Shown piece by piece: positions 1 through 8,696 of a stretch of 64,000 bases of DNA (the stretch's first letter is position 1; every line of letters begins with the position of its first letter). Both the position numbers and the translations under genes were made by a program. Origin of the DNA: Candidatus Woesearchaeota archaeon (lineage in GTDB: Archaea > Nanobdellota > Nanobdellia > Woesearchaeales > JAHWIC01); assembly GCA_019322805.1 (NCBI GenBank), contig JAHWIC010000002.1, positions 62,001 through 126,000 of the forward strand, written 5' to 3'. The notes below the pieces were generated by a model. The model did not search any database and had not been told where the DNA came from. It saw only the letters and a list, made by a program, of their open reading frames with translations.

Positions 1-1186
1 CTATCTGGTGGGTCCTCCTTATGCCGCGCCTGCGCTCCCTAAACATCACAACATTCAGGTTAACTGCTCCAAGCAGATTTTTTGGCACGCTTATTGGAGG
101 GTTGGTTAATCTCTGGATGGTCTCGTTGATTGAGTCAGCGTGAACAGTAGCGTAAACACTATGGCCGGTATGCATTGCTTCGAATAAGACCTCTGCTTCT
201 TCCCTCCTTCTCATTTCTCCCAAAATTACCCTGTCAGGCCTCATCCTAAGCGAGTTAATCAACAGGTCAAGCATTGTAACTTCTCCTTTTCCTTCCGGGT
301 TTGGCTGTCTGGTTGTCAGAGGGCACCAATACAGAAATTTAGGAAGCTGCAGCTCGCGCGTATCCTCAATGCTTATCAGCCTATGATTCGGCGGCATAAA
401 AACCATGCAAACGTTCAGGAAAGAGGTCTTGCCAGAGCCTGTGCCTCCGCTGATTAGTATATTCATCTCGTATTGTATTGCCAGCCAGATTAAGGCAAAT
501 ATCTCAGAGCTCGATGTTTTATTTGCAATGAAATCTGTTACAGTCCATGGGTCACGGGCAAATTTTCTTATTGTGATTGAATTGCCTTTATTTGAGATCG
601 GATAAAAAACAGCATTTGCCCTGTCACCAGTTATCAGGTGCGCGTCAAGCAAGGGGTTTAAAACAGTTATCTGCCTGCCAACACGCCTGGCAATTGTATT
701 GGAAAAGTTTTGGATTTTCTCTTCCTTATCAATTGTTACGTTTGTCTCTAACCAGCCATGCTTTTTATGGTATATCCTTACAGGCTCATCTGCAGAATTT
801 ATGACAATCTCCTCTAGGTTGCCATCATTCAACAGGAATTCAATCTCACCAAAACCAAGCATTTCATGCAGCAGGGTTCCAATTAAAAATGTCTTAGTTT
901 CTTCTTTTATTACCGGCAATTTTCCTTTTAATAGCTCAGAAGCCTTTTCCTTAAACTTCTGCTTTAATGTGTCCATGACCTTTGGGTCTAATATCTCAGC
1001 TGCACTTACCTTTACCTCTACAATAAGCTGGCGCCTTATCTCATCAACCAAGGCCAGAGTAGGTTTGCTGAGCTGCGGCACAATAATATTATACCGCCCC
1101 ATTTTTCCTTTCTCTTTAACTATGTTTATATCTACATTTACGCCATCAGCTTCTACTTTGTATTTCTCAATTCCTTCTGCTGCCAA
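1..1186 (-). CDS. Type IV pilus/archaellum-type secretion ATPase (VirB11/PilB family), C-terminus outside the window
   Basis: The frame runs off the left edge; about 395 codons are visible. It begins at a TTG (1184-1186) seven bases after the ribosome site GAGGTAAG; no ATG is available before an in-frame stop. After a charged N-terminal region of about 110 residues comes the ATPase core: Walker A GGTGSGKT at about residues 247-254, then ISIEDTREL, the Walker B stretch VILGEMRRRE and the His box HTGHSVYATVHADS. These are hallmarks of the hexameric ATPases (PilB, TadA, FlaI) that extrude pilins at the cytoplasmic membrane. The membrane platform protein usually encoded next would lie to the left. 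The divergent pilin operon at 2313-8377 is the likely substrate set (inference). Confidence 0.9.
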   Translation of the reverse strand, partial: MAAEGIEKYKVEADGVNVDINIVKEKGKMGRYNIIVPQLSKPTLALVDEIRRQLIVEVKVSAAEILDPKVMDTLKQKFKEKASELLKGKLPVIKEETKTFLIGTLLHEMLGFGEIEFLLNDGNLEEIVINSADEPVRIYHKKHGWLETNVTIDKEEKIQNFSNTIARRVGRQITVLNPLLDAHLITGDRANAVFYPISNKGNSITIRKFARDPWTVTDFIANKTSSSEIFALIWLAIQYEMNILISGGTGSGKTSFLNVCMVFMPPNHRLISIEDTRELQLPKFLYWCPLTTRQPNPEGKGEVTMLDLLINSLRMRPDRVILGEMRRREEAEVLFEAMHTGHSVYATVHADSINETIQRLTNPPISVPKNLLGAVNLNVVMFRERRRGIRRTHQI

Positions 1187-1198
1187 AGTTCTTACCTC

Positions 1199-2104
1199 TT
1201 ATTGTCGGTTATTCTTGGCTTTAATCTCTTTGGTATCAATCTTAATTTTAATTAATTCTGGTTCCCCTACAGCGGGATAATGCAATTTTAGCAGGTCATG
1301 CTCTTCTAAAATTGCTGCCCAATCCTCTATCTTCTTTCTGTCAACACCGAAATATTTGGCCATAACAGACAATTTTACCTTGCCGCTTTTCTCTACCATT
1401 CTATGCAAAGCATCAAGATAGGTCTCATACCTGCCAAGCGCTATTTTTCTTGGCTGCGGTGATTCTTTAGGGGCAGATAATACTTTTGACAAGATAAATT
1501 TGTTTCCTCTCTCAGGATTTTTTTCTATATACGATTTTGACTGGGCTAATGACCTATACGATACATCTCCTCTGGTAGACCTAATAAAATAATAGGCATG
1601 TGTTGTGGCCATTATAGCAAGTATTATGGTTATTACCAACATGCCTGTCTGAGTTGATAGTTTTGGTAAATTAGGTATTTCAACAGACGCAAAACCGACA
1701 ATTGAGGAGGTTTCTGTGAACAGAAAAACAATGACCATTATTGACAAAACCCCTAGAAGATATATGCTGCGTTTGACTATCTTTTCAGACATGTATGAGC
1801 TAATCAGTCCTTCAGTAAGGTCTTTATCATAACCATGCTTGATAAGCGCTTCTTTGATTGAATCAAGACTGTGGCCTTTATCAAAATTCCTCTTTATATA
1901 CTCCCTCAACTTCCTTACAGTATGCTTAGAAAGGTTTGCCTCTTTTCCAACGCTCTCATTTACCTCAGCTGGTTTCTCTTTGCTGTTCTTTTTTATTGAG
2001 GAGTGCCTAACTGGTTTTTGTTTTTTGTTCTTTTTTATTGAAGAAGGCCGAGTTGACTTCCCTTTCTTGCTTGCCTTTTTCATCAGGCTCCTTTTTTTAG
2101 CCAT
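1199..2104 (-). CDS. Membrane protein with lysine-rich N-terminus and C-terminal winged-helix-like domain
   Basis: A 301-residue protein ending 12 bp before the secretion ATPase start, so probably cotranscribed with it. Residues 1-60 are Lys/Ser-rich with an internal repeat (SSIKKNKKQKP, SSIKKNSKEKP). Residues 65-110 look helical (LSKHTVRKLREYIKRNF), a UBA- or HTH-like helical bundle. Two hydrophobic segments follow near 112-132 and 153-172. The C-terminal 80 residues (YLDALHRMVEKSGKVKLSVMA) resemble a winged helix. I do not recognise a named family. It may anchor or regulate the pilus ATPase on the cytoplasmic face, but that rests only on its position. Confidence 0.75.
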   Translation of the reverse strand: MAKKRSLMKKASKKGKSTRPSSIKKNKKQKPVRHSSIKKNSKEKPAEVNESVGKEANLSKHTVRKLREYIKRNFDKGHSLDSIKEALIKHGYDKDLTEGLISSYMSEKIVKRSIYLLGVLSIMVIVFLFTETSSIVGFASVEIPNLPKLSTQTGMLVITIILAIMATTHAYYFIRSTRGDVSYRSLAQSKSYIEKNPERGNKFILSKVLSAPKESPQPRKIALGRYETYLDALHRMVEKSGKVKLSVMAKYFGVDRKKIEDWAAILEEHDLLKLHYPAVGEPELIKIKIDTKEIKAKNNRQ

Positions 2105-2264
2105 TTTAGTTACATGAGTTTATATTTACGACTAGGTGGATATTAAATATTAGTCTATCCTTTTTAAACGTATGTAGTAACCTTCTGATAATAAATATTA
2201 ATCTGGAGGTAGTATAATTAAGTTTAAATATCATGTAAAATTTGTTATATAAAAAAATGAAAAA

Positions 2265-2290
2265 GTGTCAGAAATTTTATAAACTGACGC
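2265..2290. promoter_or_regulatory. Inverted repeat around the TATA-like box of the pilus operon
   Basis: GTGTCAG (2265-2271) and CTGACGC (2284-2290) form an inverted repeat with one G-T pair, and the TATA-like TTTTATAAA lies between the arms. The ribosome site AGGTGA and the ATG at 2313 follow. A regulator bound here could block TBP access; the site is a prediction. Confidence 0.4.
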
Positions 2291-2312
2291 TTTATTTAAA
2301 AAAAGGTGACGT

Positions 2313-2759
2313 ATGAAAAAAATTTCTGAGCAAGTTAGAAAGCTTTGCTTTCAAACTAGGGGTCAGATTAGTATGGAGTACATGATTATTGTTGGTATTA
2401 CTACCTTTGTTGCTATTTCTTTACTTGCGATATCCCATTATTATTCCAGAGAAACAGAGGAAACAATAAACACGCAGCAGATAGACCGGGTAGCAAAAGA
2501 AATCGTAGATACTGCAGAATCGATGTATTATTACGGAGAGCCTTCTAGGACTACTGTTAAGGCCTACCTGCCTGACGGAATAAAAGAAGTCACTGTTGGC
2601 CCTGATGAGCTTTCTTTCAGAGTCATAACACAGTCCGGCGAGACAGACATGTTTTATCCCTCTTCTGTTAACCTGCAGGGGAATATATCTGCATCTTATG
2701 GATACCATCATATAACAATAGAAGCAAAAGAGGGTTATGTATGGATAAATTCCACCTAA
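2313..2759 (+). CDS. Class III signal peptide pilin-like protein
   Basis: A 148-residue protein with a clear archaeal type IV pilin leader: a basic N-terminus, then RGQISMEYMIIVG running into a hydrophobic helix (residues about 20-42). Processing by the prepilin peptidase would occur before QISME. The remainder is a short beta-rich extracellular domain. ATG 2313 is preceded by AGGTGA. It is first in a chain of five overlapping genes (next start 2741). No close named homologue is recognised, so subunit type (major or minor) is unknown. Confidence 0.85.
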   Translation: MKKISEQVRKLCFQTRGQISMEYMIIVGITTFVAISLLAISHYYSRETEETINTQQIDRVAKEIVDTAESMYYYGEPSRTTVKAYLPDGIKEVTVGPDELSFRVITQSGETDMFYPSSVNLQGNISASYGYHHITIEAKEGYVWINST

Positions 2760-3133
2760 AGTCTCAGGCAGCAATGGAATTTATGATTCTAGCAGGGGTT
2801 CTGCTTTTTATACTCACAATAATGTTGGTAGTTGTTGCAAATAAAACAACCTACATCAACCAAAAAAAGGAAGTTATGCTTGGGGAAGATGCTGTAACTA
2901 AAGTACAAAAAGAGATAAATCTCGCTGCTCGTGTTTTAGATGGCTATTCCAGAGAATTTACGCTTCCACAAAAAATCAGCAATAAAGACTATAACATTTC
3001 AATAGTAGGAAATGAGGTCATATTAAGTACAGAGGAACAAGACTTCTGGAGGGTAATTCCCTCTGTGGTTGGAAATATTACTAAAGGAAATAACAGGATA
3101 AACAAAACAAATGGCATTATCTATCTCAATTAA
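2741..3133 (+). CDS. Class III signal peptide minor pilin-like protein
   Basis: 130 residues with leader KSQAAMEFMILAG and a hydrophobic segment (residues about 10-32). The start overlaps the upstream gene by 19 bp and the end overlaps the downstream gene by 23 bp, implying translational coupling. The C-terminal 90 residues are Asn/Lys-rich with predicted strands. Probably a minor pilin or pseudopilin of the system powered by the ATPase at 1-1186. Confidence 0.82.
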   Translation: MDKFHLKSQAAMEFMILAGVLLFILTIMLVVVANKTTYINQKKEVMLGEDAVTKVQKEINLAARVLDGYSREFTLPQKISNKDYNISIVGNEVILSTEEQDFWRVIPSVVGNITKGNNRINKTNGIIYLN

Positions 3134-3620
3134 GCGCAAGTCTCAAATTTGGAGCCTTGACCTTATGGTAGCTGTCTTAATATTTTTATGCGCATTACTT
3201 ATTTTTTATAAGTATAGCATTAATGTTATAGATGTTGAAGAACAGGGTGTTGAGCACTTATTGCTTGATGCAAAACTCATCTCAAGTTATCTGGTTTCTA
3301 CCGGCTATCCTGAGGACTGGACTGCTAGTAATGTGACCCTAATTGGTTTAACTAATGGAGAGATAAGGCTAAGCAAAGAAAAGGTCCAGCAATTTTCAAG
3401 TCTCGCTTTATCTGATTACACGAACAGCAGAAGGCTCCTCTCAACAATGAATGATTACTACATATCCTTCGAAGACAAGAACGGCAGTTTGTTTGAAATT
3501 GAGGGCATATCTTCCATAGGCAAGGACTACTCAGCTGAAAATCCTGATAATCTGATTAAGGTAGAAAGGGTTGTTATTTACAATTCAAGCATAATAAAAT
3601 TAATGGTGCACGTATGGTAA
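3111..3620 (+). CDS. Pilin-like membrane-anchored protein
   Basis: 169 residues. A short basic N-terminus (SIKRKSQIWSLDLMVAV) leads into one hydrophobic helix (about 18-37), resembling a degenerate class III signal in which the usual Glu of the QAxxE motif is replaced by Asp (SLDLM). The rest is a presumed extracellular domain. It overlaps both neighbours (23 bp and 7 bp). Likely a minor component of the same pilus; function not recognised. Confidence 0.75.
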   Translation: MALSISIKRKSQIWSLDLMVAVLIFLCALLIFYKYSINVIDVEEQGVEHLLLDAKLISSYLVSTGYPEDWTASNVTLIGLTNGEIRLSKEKVQQFSSLALSDYTNSRRLLSTMNDYYISFEDKNGSLFEIEGISSIGKDYSAENPDNLIKVERVVIYNSSIIKLMVHVW

Positions 3621-6319
3621 AAAAAGGGGTTTTTTTTAGCATAGACGCTTTGATAGCAGTCATCATTATCCTATCTGCTATTATTTTTATCTCTGTTTTT
3701 TATATTAACAAGCCATCAACTAGCCAGCAGGTATATTTCTCTTCAGACCTTGTTCAGATATTATCTACAATGAAGATAGGGGAAATCAATGACCCTGCTG
3801 TTAGAACCATGCTAAATGAGAGCAATATAACTGAACTGAACAGGACTATCTTAGAGCAAACCCTAAGGTTCCAGGTAGGAGGGAGGGAGGATGAAGCCAG
3901 TGAGTTAATAAACCTTACAATAGGTAACCTTGTGCCGGATTACTATAATTTAGGTGTTTGGATTGAGGGTTTTGAAGAGCCTGTGTATGCTACAAGCCAG
4001 GAACCAGTAACCCAGCTTATATCATCAAAACAGCTGGTTTCTGGAATAGAGAAAGAAAAGGCAGTAGAAGGGCTGGCTTCCCGCGCTTTTCTATCAGGTA
4101 TAAATGAAAGAACCAGCTCTGCTTATGCGTATTTTGGCGGATATGAAGGAGATGGAAATATAACAAAGAAGGTAACCTTGCCTGGCGGTTTAATCTCTAT
4201 AGATTATGCATATATGGAGCTTGATGCTGGCGGAGAGTTTGACTTACATATCAATGGTATTAAGTCAGGGCATTACACACCAGCGCAGGATATGAGGGCA
4301 GACGAATGGGTGATAAATTCTTCTTGTCTTAGCAATTTTCAAGAGGGAGAGAATACAATAATATTTTCATTTAATGGAACAAAAAAATATATTGGCGGTG
4401 GTTATTTAAGGGTGGATTACACTGCCTCTGAATTAATACTTTACGAGGATATAGGGACAGAGAGATATTATTTTCCAGGAATAGATGGGATTATTAATGT
4501 TTATTCCTCATTCTATGTTCCTGGAAGCCTGGATTCTATGAACATTCATCTGCATTATGAAAGTGATTATGAAACATTCATGAACATAGGAGGCATAACA
4601 GTTTATAGTTATGAGTCTTCTGGAGAAAATACAGTCGATATTCCGGATGAAGAATTAAGCCTGATAATCAATTATTCCAGCCTAAGCAACAAAACAGTTC
4701 CAATAAGGATAGGGCTTGTAGCAGCAAACCTGAGTGAGGTAATTGGGCAGGGTGATGTAGATGTAGTTTTAATCACAGACCTTTCAGGAAGTATGGAGTA
4801 TCGCTTAGATTCTGATGTTGATGGGATAGCAAGGAACTGTTCAGACCCTCTTATCTATGAGGCATCAACAAAAAGAGTTTCTTTAGCAAAATGTCTTGAT
4901 AAAGATTTTATTGATACTATCCTGCAGAGCACAAGAAACAGGGTTGCTTTGTCTGCTTTTTATGGCGATGATTCAAATCCATATAAGGGAAAGGTATATG
5001 AAGAGGGCTTAACGAATAATGCAGCCTATCTTAAAGGGCAAGTAGATGCTTATTCTCCTCTAGGCGGGACGTGCATATGCTGCGCAATAAATGATGCTTA
5101 TGAAATTTTAGATGCGCAAAACAATGAATCACGAATGAAATTTGTTATCGTGATGTCGGATGGAATTCCTACGCATACATGCCAGGCAGCCTCTGGGTGT
5201 GAAGGAACAAGAACAGGGCTGCCGTCAAGAGAGGGCTTATGGCTTGGATTTGGCTCTGGATGCTATGGGGGCATAGATGATTGTAATGTTAATGACTGCG
5301 CGTGTGCAAGCCAAAATGCCAATTGGAGTTCCTGCAGACTTCATAGTGAGTTAAACACAACTGTTTATTCAATTGGTTTTGGCCCTGTAGCTTCGTGCGC
5401 TATGGCTAACCAAACCCTCAGGAATATAGCAGATTGCGGCGGCGGGGAATACTACTCAAGTGATAATGCAACTATCCTAAAAGAGATTTACGAGGGGATT
5501 TCAGAAAAAATTCTGAATGTAAGCTTTAGAAAACAAACCGCGATTATAAGCGGGGAACTTTCTAATACATTTCTCTATCCTGATTCCTATATTCTCTTTA
5601 ATTATACTCCTTCATTACCTGATATAGAATATGGAAGAATACCAATAACAATAGAAAGCCCAAGACTTGGCAACAATATAACAGAAGGAACATTTGATGT
5701 TCCTAGTAAAATCCTTGTTTATGATGCAAAGATTACTTCTTATTCAAGTGATAAATGGACAGATAGAGCTTGGATAAATAGTTCTGGAAATTGGACTTCT
5801 TTTTATGATCTATCAAGTTATGGTGATGATTACAGTCTGCTTGGAGACCCATATATAATCAACATACCGATAGGACTTATTGAAGAAGGAGAAAATCGGG
5901 TAAGGGTTAGCACAGGAGTAAATCCTATTAATTCAACTGGTGGTTCTCTTGATGATAGGATTATTTATACAAGCGGTATAGACATAGACATAAACTATAC
6001 AGGCATCTTTGAAAAAGCAGAAGGCTGTAGCTGGTTTATAATGTTTGAGGACGGCACAAATATCACTATTCCTATTCCTTCCGAATATGGTGGAAGCAAG
6101 AATTGCAATTTTGATGAGGATACTGATTGTTATTCAGATTATGATGATGATGCTATAGATAATGCAATATGCCACTTATTTGAACAGATGGACTTTGATG
6201 ATGATGGGTTGTTGTTCATTAAATTTGGTCCTACTGATTTAGATATAGAAACCGTATCAATCGGCAAGATACCATTTATGTGGGGCCCAACCTTAGTTGA
6301 GGTAAGGGTATGGAAATGA
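3614..6319 (+). CDS. Large pilin-like protein with von Willebrand factor A domain and acidic calcium-loop-like C-terminus
   Basis: 901 residues. The N-terminus (KKGVFFSIDALIAVIIILSA) is a pilin-like anchor helix. A long beta-rich region follows, then a vWA domain beginning near residue 382 with an intact metal-ion adhesion site: DLSGS, a Thr in PLGGT, and SDG near 514. A Cys-rich loop (CICC, CNVNDCACA) interrupts the domain and suggests disulfides outside the cell. Near 830-866, DEDTDCYSDYDDDAIDN and DFDDDGL resemble EF-hand or dockerin calcium loops. An adhesin-type pilus tip protein, like the vWA pilins PilY1 or PilC, is a reasonable inference from domain order. Confidence 0.85.
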   Translation: MVKKGVFFSIDALIAVIIILSAIIFISVFYINKPSTSQQVYFSSDLVQILSTMKIGEINDPAVRTMLNESNITELNRTILEQTLRFQVGGREDEASELINLTIGNLVPDYYNLGVWIEGFEEPVYATSQEPVTQLISSKQLVSGIEKEKAVEGLASRAFLSGINERTSSAYAYFGGYEGDGNITKKVTLPGGLISIDYAYMELDAGGEFDLHINGIKSGHYTPAQDMRADEWVINSSCLSNFQEGENTIIFSFNGTKKYIGGGYLRVDYTASELILYEDIGTERYYFPGIDGIINVYSSFYVPGSLDSMNIHLHYESDYETFMNIGGITVYSYESSGENTVDIPDEELSLIINYSSLSNKTVPIRIGLVAANLSEVIGQGDVDVVLITDLSGSMEYRLDSDVDGIARNCSDPLIYEASTKRVSLAKCLDKDFIDTILQSTRNRVALSAFYGDDSNPYKGKVYEEGLTNNAAYLKGQVDAYSPLGGTCICCAINDAYEILDAQNNESRMKFVIVMSDGIPTHTCQAASGCEGTRTGLPSREGLWLGFGSGCYGGIDDCNVNDCACASQNANWSSCRLHSELNTTVYSIGFGPVASCAMANQTLRNIADCGGGEYYSSDNATILKEIYEGISEKILNVSFRKQTAIISGELSNTFLYPDSYILFNYTPSLPDIEYGRIPITIESPRLGNNITEGTFDVPSKILVYDAKITSYSSDKWTDRAWINSSGNWTSFYDLSSYGDDYSLLGDPYIINIPIGLIEEGENRVRVSTGVNPINSTGGSLDDRIIYTSGIDIDINYTGIFEKAEGCSWFIMFEDGTNITIPIPSEYGGSKNCNFDEDTDCYSDYDDDAIDNAICHLFEQMDFDDDGLLFIKFGPTDLDIETVSIGKIPFMWGPTLVEVRVWK

Positions 6320-7275
6320 TCAAGCTGCACAAGAAGGGGATGTATTTTACATTAATGACTATTGCCTTTTTAATCATATTTGTGTTTATATTTATGATTC
6401 CAGGCTATAAAAGGCTTGGGGAAGAGATGATGGTAATCGAGATGAGGGTAGATTCTATGAATGATTTTATAAAAGACCTGGAGAGAGACACTGAGAGGGG
6501 ACTTTACATATCATCTTATCGTGCTTTATTGGCTTTAGAGGAATATGTCATTATTAATGGGGAATTCTTGGATGACACTAAGTCAAGTTTTAAGGAAGCC
6601 TTATTGAATGGAACAGTTCAAGGAATTAGCTCTTCCTTGATGATGGCATCTACATTCCCAAACTGGATAGAAAAGATTGAGGGAAAAGCCTCAAGGTTCA
6701 ACATAGATGCAAACATTACCGTAAATAATGTCAGTGTTTATCAGGATGACCCCTGGAATGTAAAGGTTAGTGCATATCTGATATTTTCTATTAAAGATGC
6801 AACAGATATCGCATCCTGGGACAGGGAAGAGCGCACAGAAACATCAATCAGTATAATGGATTTTGAGGATCCTCTTTACATAGTAAGCAGTTTTGGCAGG
6901 ACAACAAATGTCATCAATAAAACAGGGTTTGAAGGGAATTACACCTATAAAATTGGTGGAACATGGAATGTAACTAATTTACTAACACATTTAGAAAATT
7001 CCTACTATGCTGCTAATCCTGATGCACCAAGCTTCCTCATGAGATTTGAGAATGATCTTGGCAGCTCTCCTTATGGAATAGAGAGTTTTGTAGATTTAAG
7101 GAAGTTAAGTGATTACGGCTTAGAGATATATGATGAATCAAGTGTTATTGATTATCATTACTGGGATGGAGATGATAACGGAGACTACAGGATAAACTTT
7201 ACACCAAGCTGGTTTAAGCTGGATGCAGGCCATTTAGCAAAATATAATGTGACAGGGATATCATATCCAAAATGA
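6310..7275 (+). CDS. Pilin-like membrane-anchored protein, last gene of the five-gene operon
   Basis: 321 residues; the start overlaps the vWA gene by 10 bp. The N-terminus KLHKKGMYFTLMTIAFLIIF is a basic stretch followed by one hydrophobic helix (about 13-33). The ectodomain has many N-x-S/T sequons and ends with DGDDNGDY, a possible calcium loop like those of its upstream neighbour. No named family is recognised. Likely a structural or accessory part of the same surface machine. Confidence 0.75.
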   Translation: MEMIKLHKKGMYFTLMTIAFLIIFVFIFMIPGYKRLGEEMMVIEMRVDSMNDFIKDLERDTERGLYISSYRALLALEEYVIINGEFLDDTKSSFKEALLNGTVQGISSSLMMASTFPNWIEKIEGKASRFNIDANITVNNVSVYQDDPWNVKVSAYLIFSIKDATDIASWDREERTETSISIMDFEDPLYIVSSFGRTTNVINKTGFEGNYTYKIGGTWNVTNLLTHLENSYYAANPDAPSFLMRFENDLGSSPYGIESFVDLRKLSDYGLEIYDESSVIDYHYWDGDDNGDYRINFTPSWFKLDAGHLAKYNVTGISYPK

Positions 7276-7340
7276 ATATTTTTATCTCGAATGAGATAAA
7301 TAGTTCCCTAATTAGTATACTAGTATAATATAATCAAAAG

Positions 7341-7350
7341 ATTTATATAT
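7341..7350 (+). promoter_or_regulatory. TATA box of the tandem pilin genes
   Basis: ATTTATATAT lies 74 bp before the ATG at 7424, predicting a leader of about 50 nt that ends in the strong ribosome site GAGGTGAAGGAG. An upstream 12-bp palindrome, TATACTAGTATA (7316-7327), may be an operator. A separate promoter fits strong expression of a major pilin. Confidence 0.5.
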
Positions 7351-7423
7351 TAGTTATTTAAAGAGTATTTTAGGTAGGTTTGATAATCTACTACACAAAA
7401 AACAAAAAAGAGGTGAAGGAGAT

Positions 7424-7882
7424 ATGAAAAAAGGACAAGCAGCAATGGAGTTCTTAATGACCTATGGCTGGGCCATCCTGGTTGTATTAATAGCGATTGG
7501 AGCTCTAGCATATTTTGGGGTTCTAAGCCCAGAGAAGTTTTTGCCAGAGAAGTGTGTGATATCATCTGGTTCGGGTTTGTTTTGTGAGGAATTCACTACG
7601 AGTGCCACAGCTAACACAGTAACTATAAGGATAAAAAACATACTGACAGATAGTGCGTGGGTAGACTCTGTAACACTTGACAGCCCAAGCTGTACATACA
7701 CTACTGCAGACACGCAGATAGCTGCTGACAGCACAACCGACTTTGCATTGGCATGCGCTGGCGGTTTAACCTCGGGAGACAAGATAAAGGGCTCGCTTAC
7801 AATAGTATATGATGTAGGAACAACTGCTGGCTCAGGGCTTTCAAAGAGCACAACAGGTCAGATAGTAACAGCAGTCCCATAA
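7424..7882 (+). CDS. Major pilin-like protein, copy 1
   Basis: 152 residues with a textbook class III signal: MKKGQAAMEFLMTYGWAILV, cleavage expected before QAAME, then a hydrophobic helix to about residue 33. The mature domain has a Cys pair (CVISSGSGLFC), a third Cys (PSCTYTT) and a fourth (LACAGG), suggesting two disulfides. It is Ser/Thr-rich and ends TGQIVTAVP. Strong ribosome site and own promoter. Its paralogue follows 36 bp downstream; the two share a 119-bp identical block (7576-7694 and 8071-8189). Confidence 0.92.
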   Translation: MKKGQAAMEFLMTYGWAILVVLIAIGALAYFGVLSPEKFLPEKCVISSGSGLFCEEFTTSATANTVTIRIKNILTDSAWVDSVTLDSPSCTYTTADTQIAADSTTDFALACAGGLTSGDKIKGSLTIVYDVGTTAGSGLSKSTTGQIVTAVP

Positions 7883-7883
7883 A

Positions 7884-7904
7884 AATTTTTATTTTATCTT
7901 TTTA
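7884..7904 (+). terminator. T-rich partial terminator between the two pilins
   Basis: A T-rich stretch directly after the first pilin stop codon resembles archaeal oligo-T terminators. The second pilin has its own GAGGTG site but no clear TATA box, so read-through must occur at some level. Confidence 0.35.
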
Positions 7905-7918
7905 AAGAGGTGGAATAG

Positions 7919-8377
7919 ATGAAAAAAGCTCAAGCAGCAATGGAATTCCTGATGACCTATGGTTGGGCAATCCTAATTGTTTTAATTGCCATAGGAGCAC
8001 TTGCATACTTTGGTGTATTAAGCCCAGAGAAGTTTTTGCCAGAGAAGTGTGTGATAAGTTCAGGCTCTGGTTTGTTTTGTGAGGAATTCACTACGAGTGC
8101 CACAGCTAACACAGTAACTATAAGGATAAAAAACATACTGACAGATAGTGCGTGGGTAGACTCTGTAACACTTGACAGCCCAAGCTGTAGCTACAGTACA
8201 GCAGATACACAGATAGCAGCTGATGGCACAACCGACTTTGCATTGAACTGTACTGGCGGCTTAACCTCGGGAGACAAGATAAAGGGCTCGCTTACAATAA
8301 CCTATGATATAGGAACAAGTGCAGGTGCAGGGCTTTCAAAGAGCACAACAGGGCAGTTAGTAACAGCAGTCCCATAA
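7919..8377 (+). CDS. Major pilin-like protein, copy 2
   Basis: 152 residues, the same length as and nearly identical to copy 1: MKKAQAAMEFLMTYGWAILI, the same Cys positions and the same C-terminus TGQLVTAVP. The first 100 bp differ mostly at synonymous sites, but 119 bp in the middle are identical at the DNA level, pointing to gene conversion. The ribosome site GAGGTG lies at 7908-7913. Two near-identical pilins may copolymerise or provide dosage. Confidence 0.92.
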   Translation: MKKAQAAMEFLMTYGWAILIVLIAIGALAYFGVLSPEKFLPEKCVISSGSGLFCEEFTTSATANTVTIRIKNILTDSAWVDSVTLDSPSCSYSTADTQIAADGTTDFALNCTGGLTSGDKIKGSLTITYDIGTSAGAGLSKSTTGQLVTAVP

Positions 8378-8410
8378 GGGGCTATTTTTAATTTTTAAAA
8401 GGAGAGTAAA

Positions 8411-8623
8411 ATGAAGCTAAGAAAAAGGGCGATAGGAGACTTATACCTAGCAGCATCAATTATCTTTATCTATCTGGCGTTTTTGTATTTTGGCTTTAAA
8501 GGAAATGGATGGGCATTCTTAATAATAGGGGTAGTAACAGCCCTTTTTGGTATAAAGACGAAGAAGGTCATGATAGAAGGAGAGAAAAAGCCAGAAAAAG
8601 CCAGGCCCAAAAAGAAAGGATAA
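8411..8623 (+). CDS. Small two-helix membrane protein
   Basis: 70 residues with two hydrophobic segments (about 10-28 and 34-50) and a very basic tail (EKKPEKARPKKKG) likely facing the cytoplasm. It starts after GGAGAG, 33 bp behind pilin 2, and probably belongs to the same transcript. Not recognised; it may be a pilin accessory protein by position only. Confidence 0.65.
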   Translation: MKLRKRAIGDLYLAASIIFIYLAFLYFGFKGNGWAFLIIGVVTALFGIKTKKVMIEGEKKPEKARPKKKG

Positions 8624-8648
8624 TTTTTTATTCTATTTTTTTCTTTTA
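8624..8648 (+). terminator. T-rich terminator after the pilin operon
   Basis: Two T-runs (TTTTTTATTC and ATTTTTTTCTTTT) follow the stop codon within 25 bp, as in archaeal intrinsic terminators, and the serS promoter begins right after them. Confidence 0.5.
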
Positions 8649-8666
8649 TGAATTCTTAGAAAGATA

Positions 8667-8675
8667 TTTATATAA
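8667..8675 (+). promoter_or_regulatory. TATA box of serS
   Basis: TTTATATAA is centred about 26 bp before ATG 8697, the spacing expected for a leaderless transcript. This supports 8697 rather than the in-frame GTG at 8688 as the start. Confidence 0.6.
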
Positions 8676-8696
8676 TACTGATATAGTGTGAATAAG

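Noticed and set aside
699..1280. 193-aa plus-strand open frame
   Set aside because: It lies antisense to the secretion ATPase, which has clear Walker motifs and a ribosome site; the frame has no recognisable content.
7462..7851. 129-aa minus-strand open frame over the pilin
   Set aside because: Mirror frame of the pilin gene; no ribosome site or promoter.
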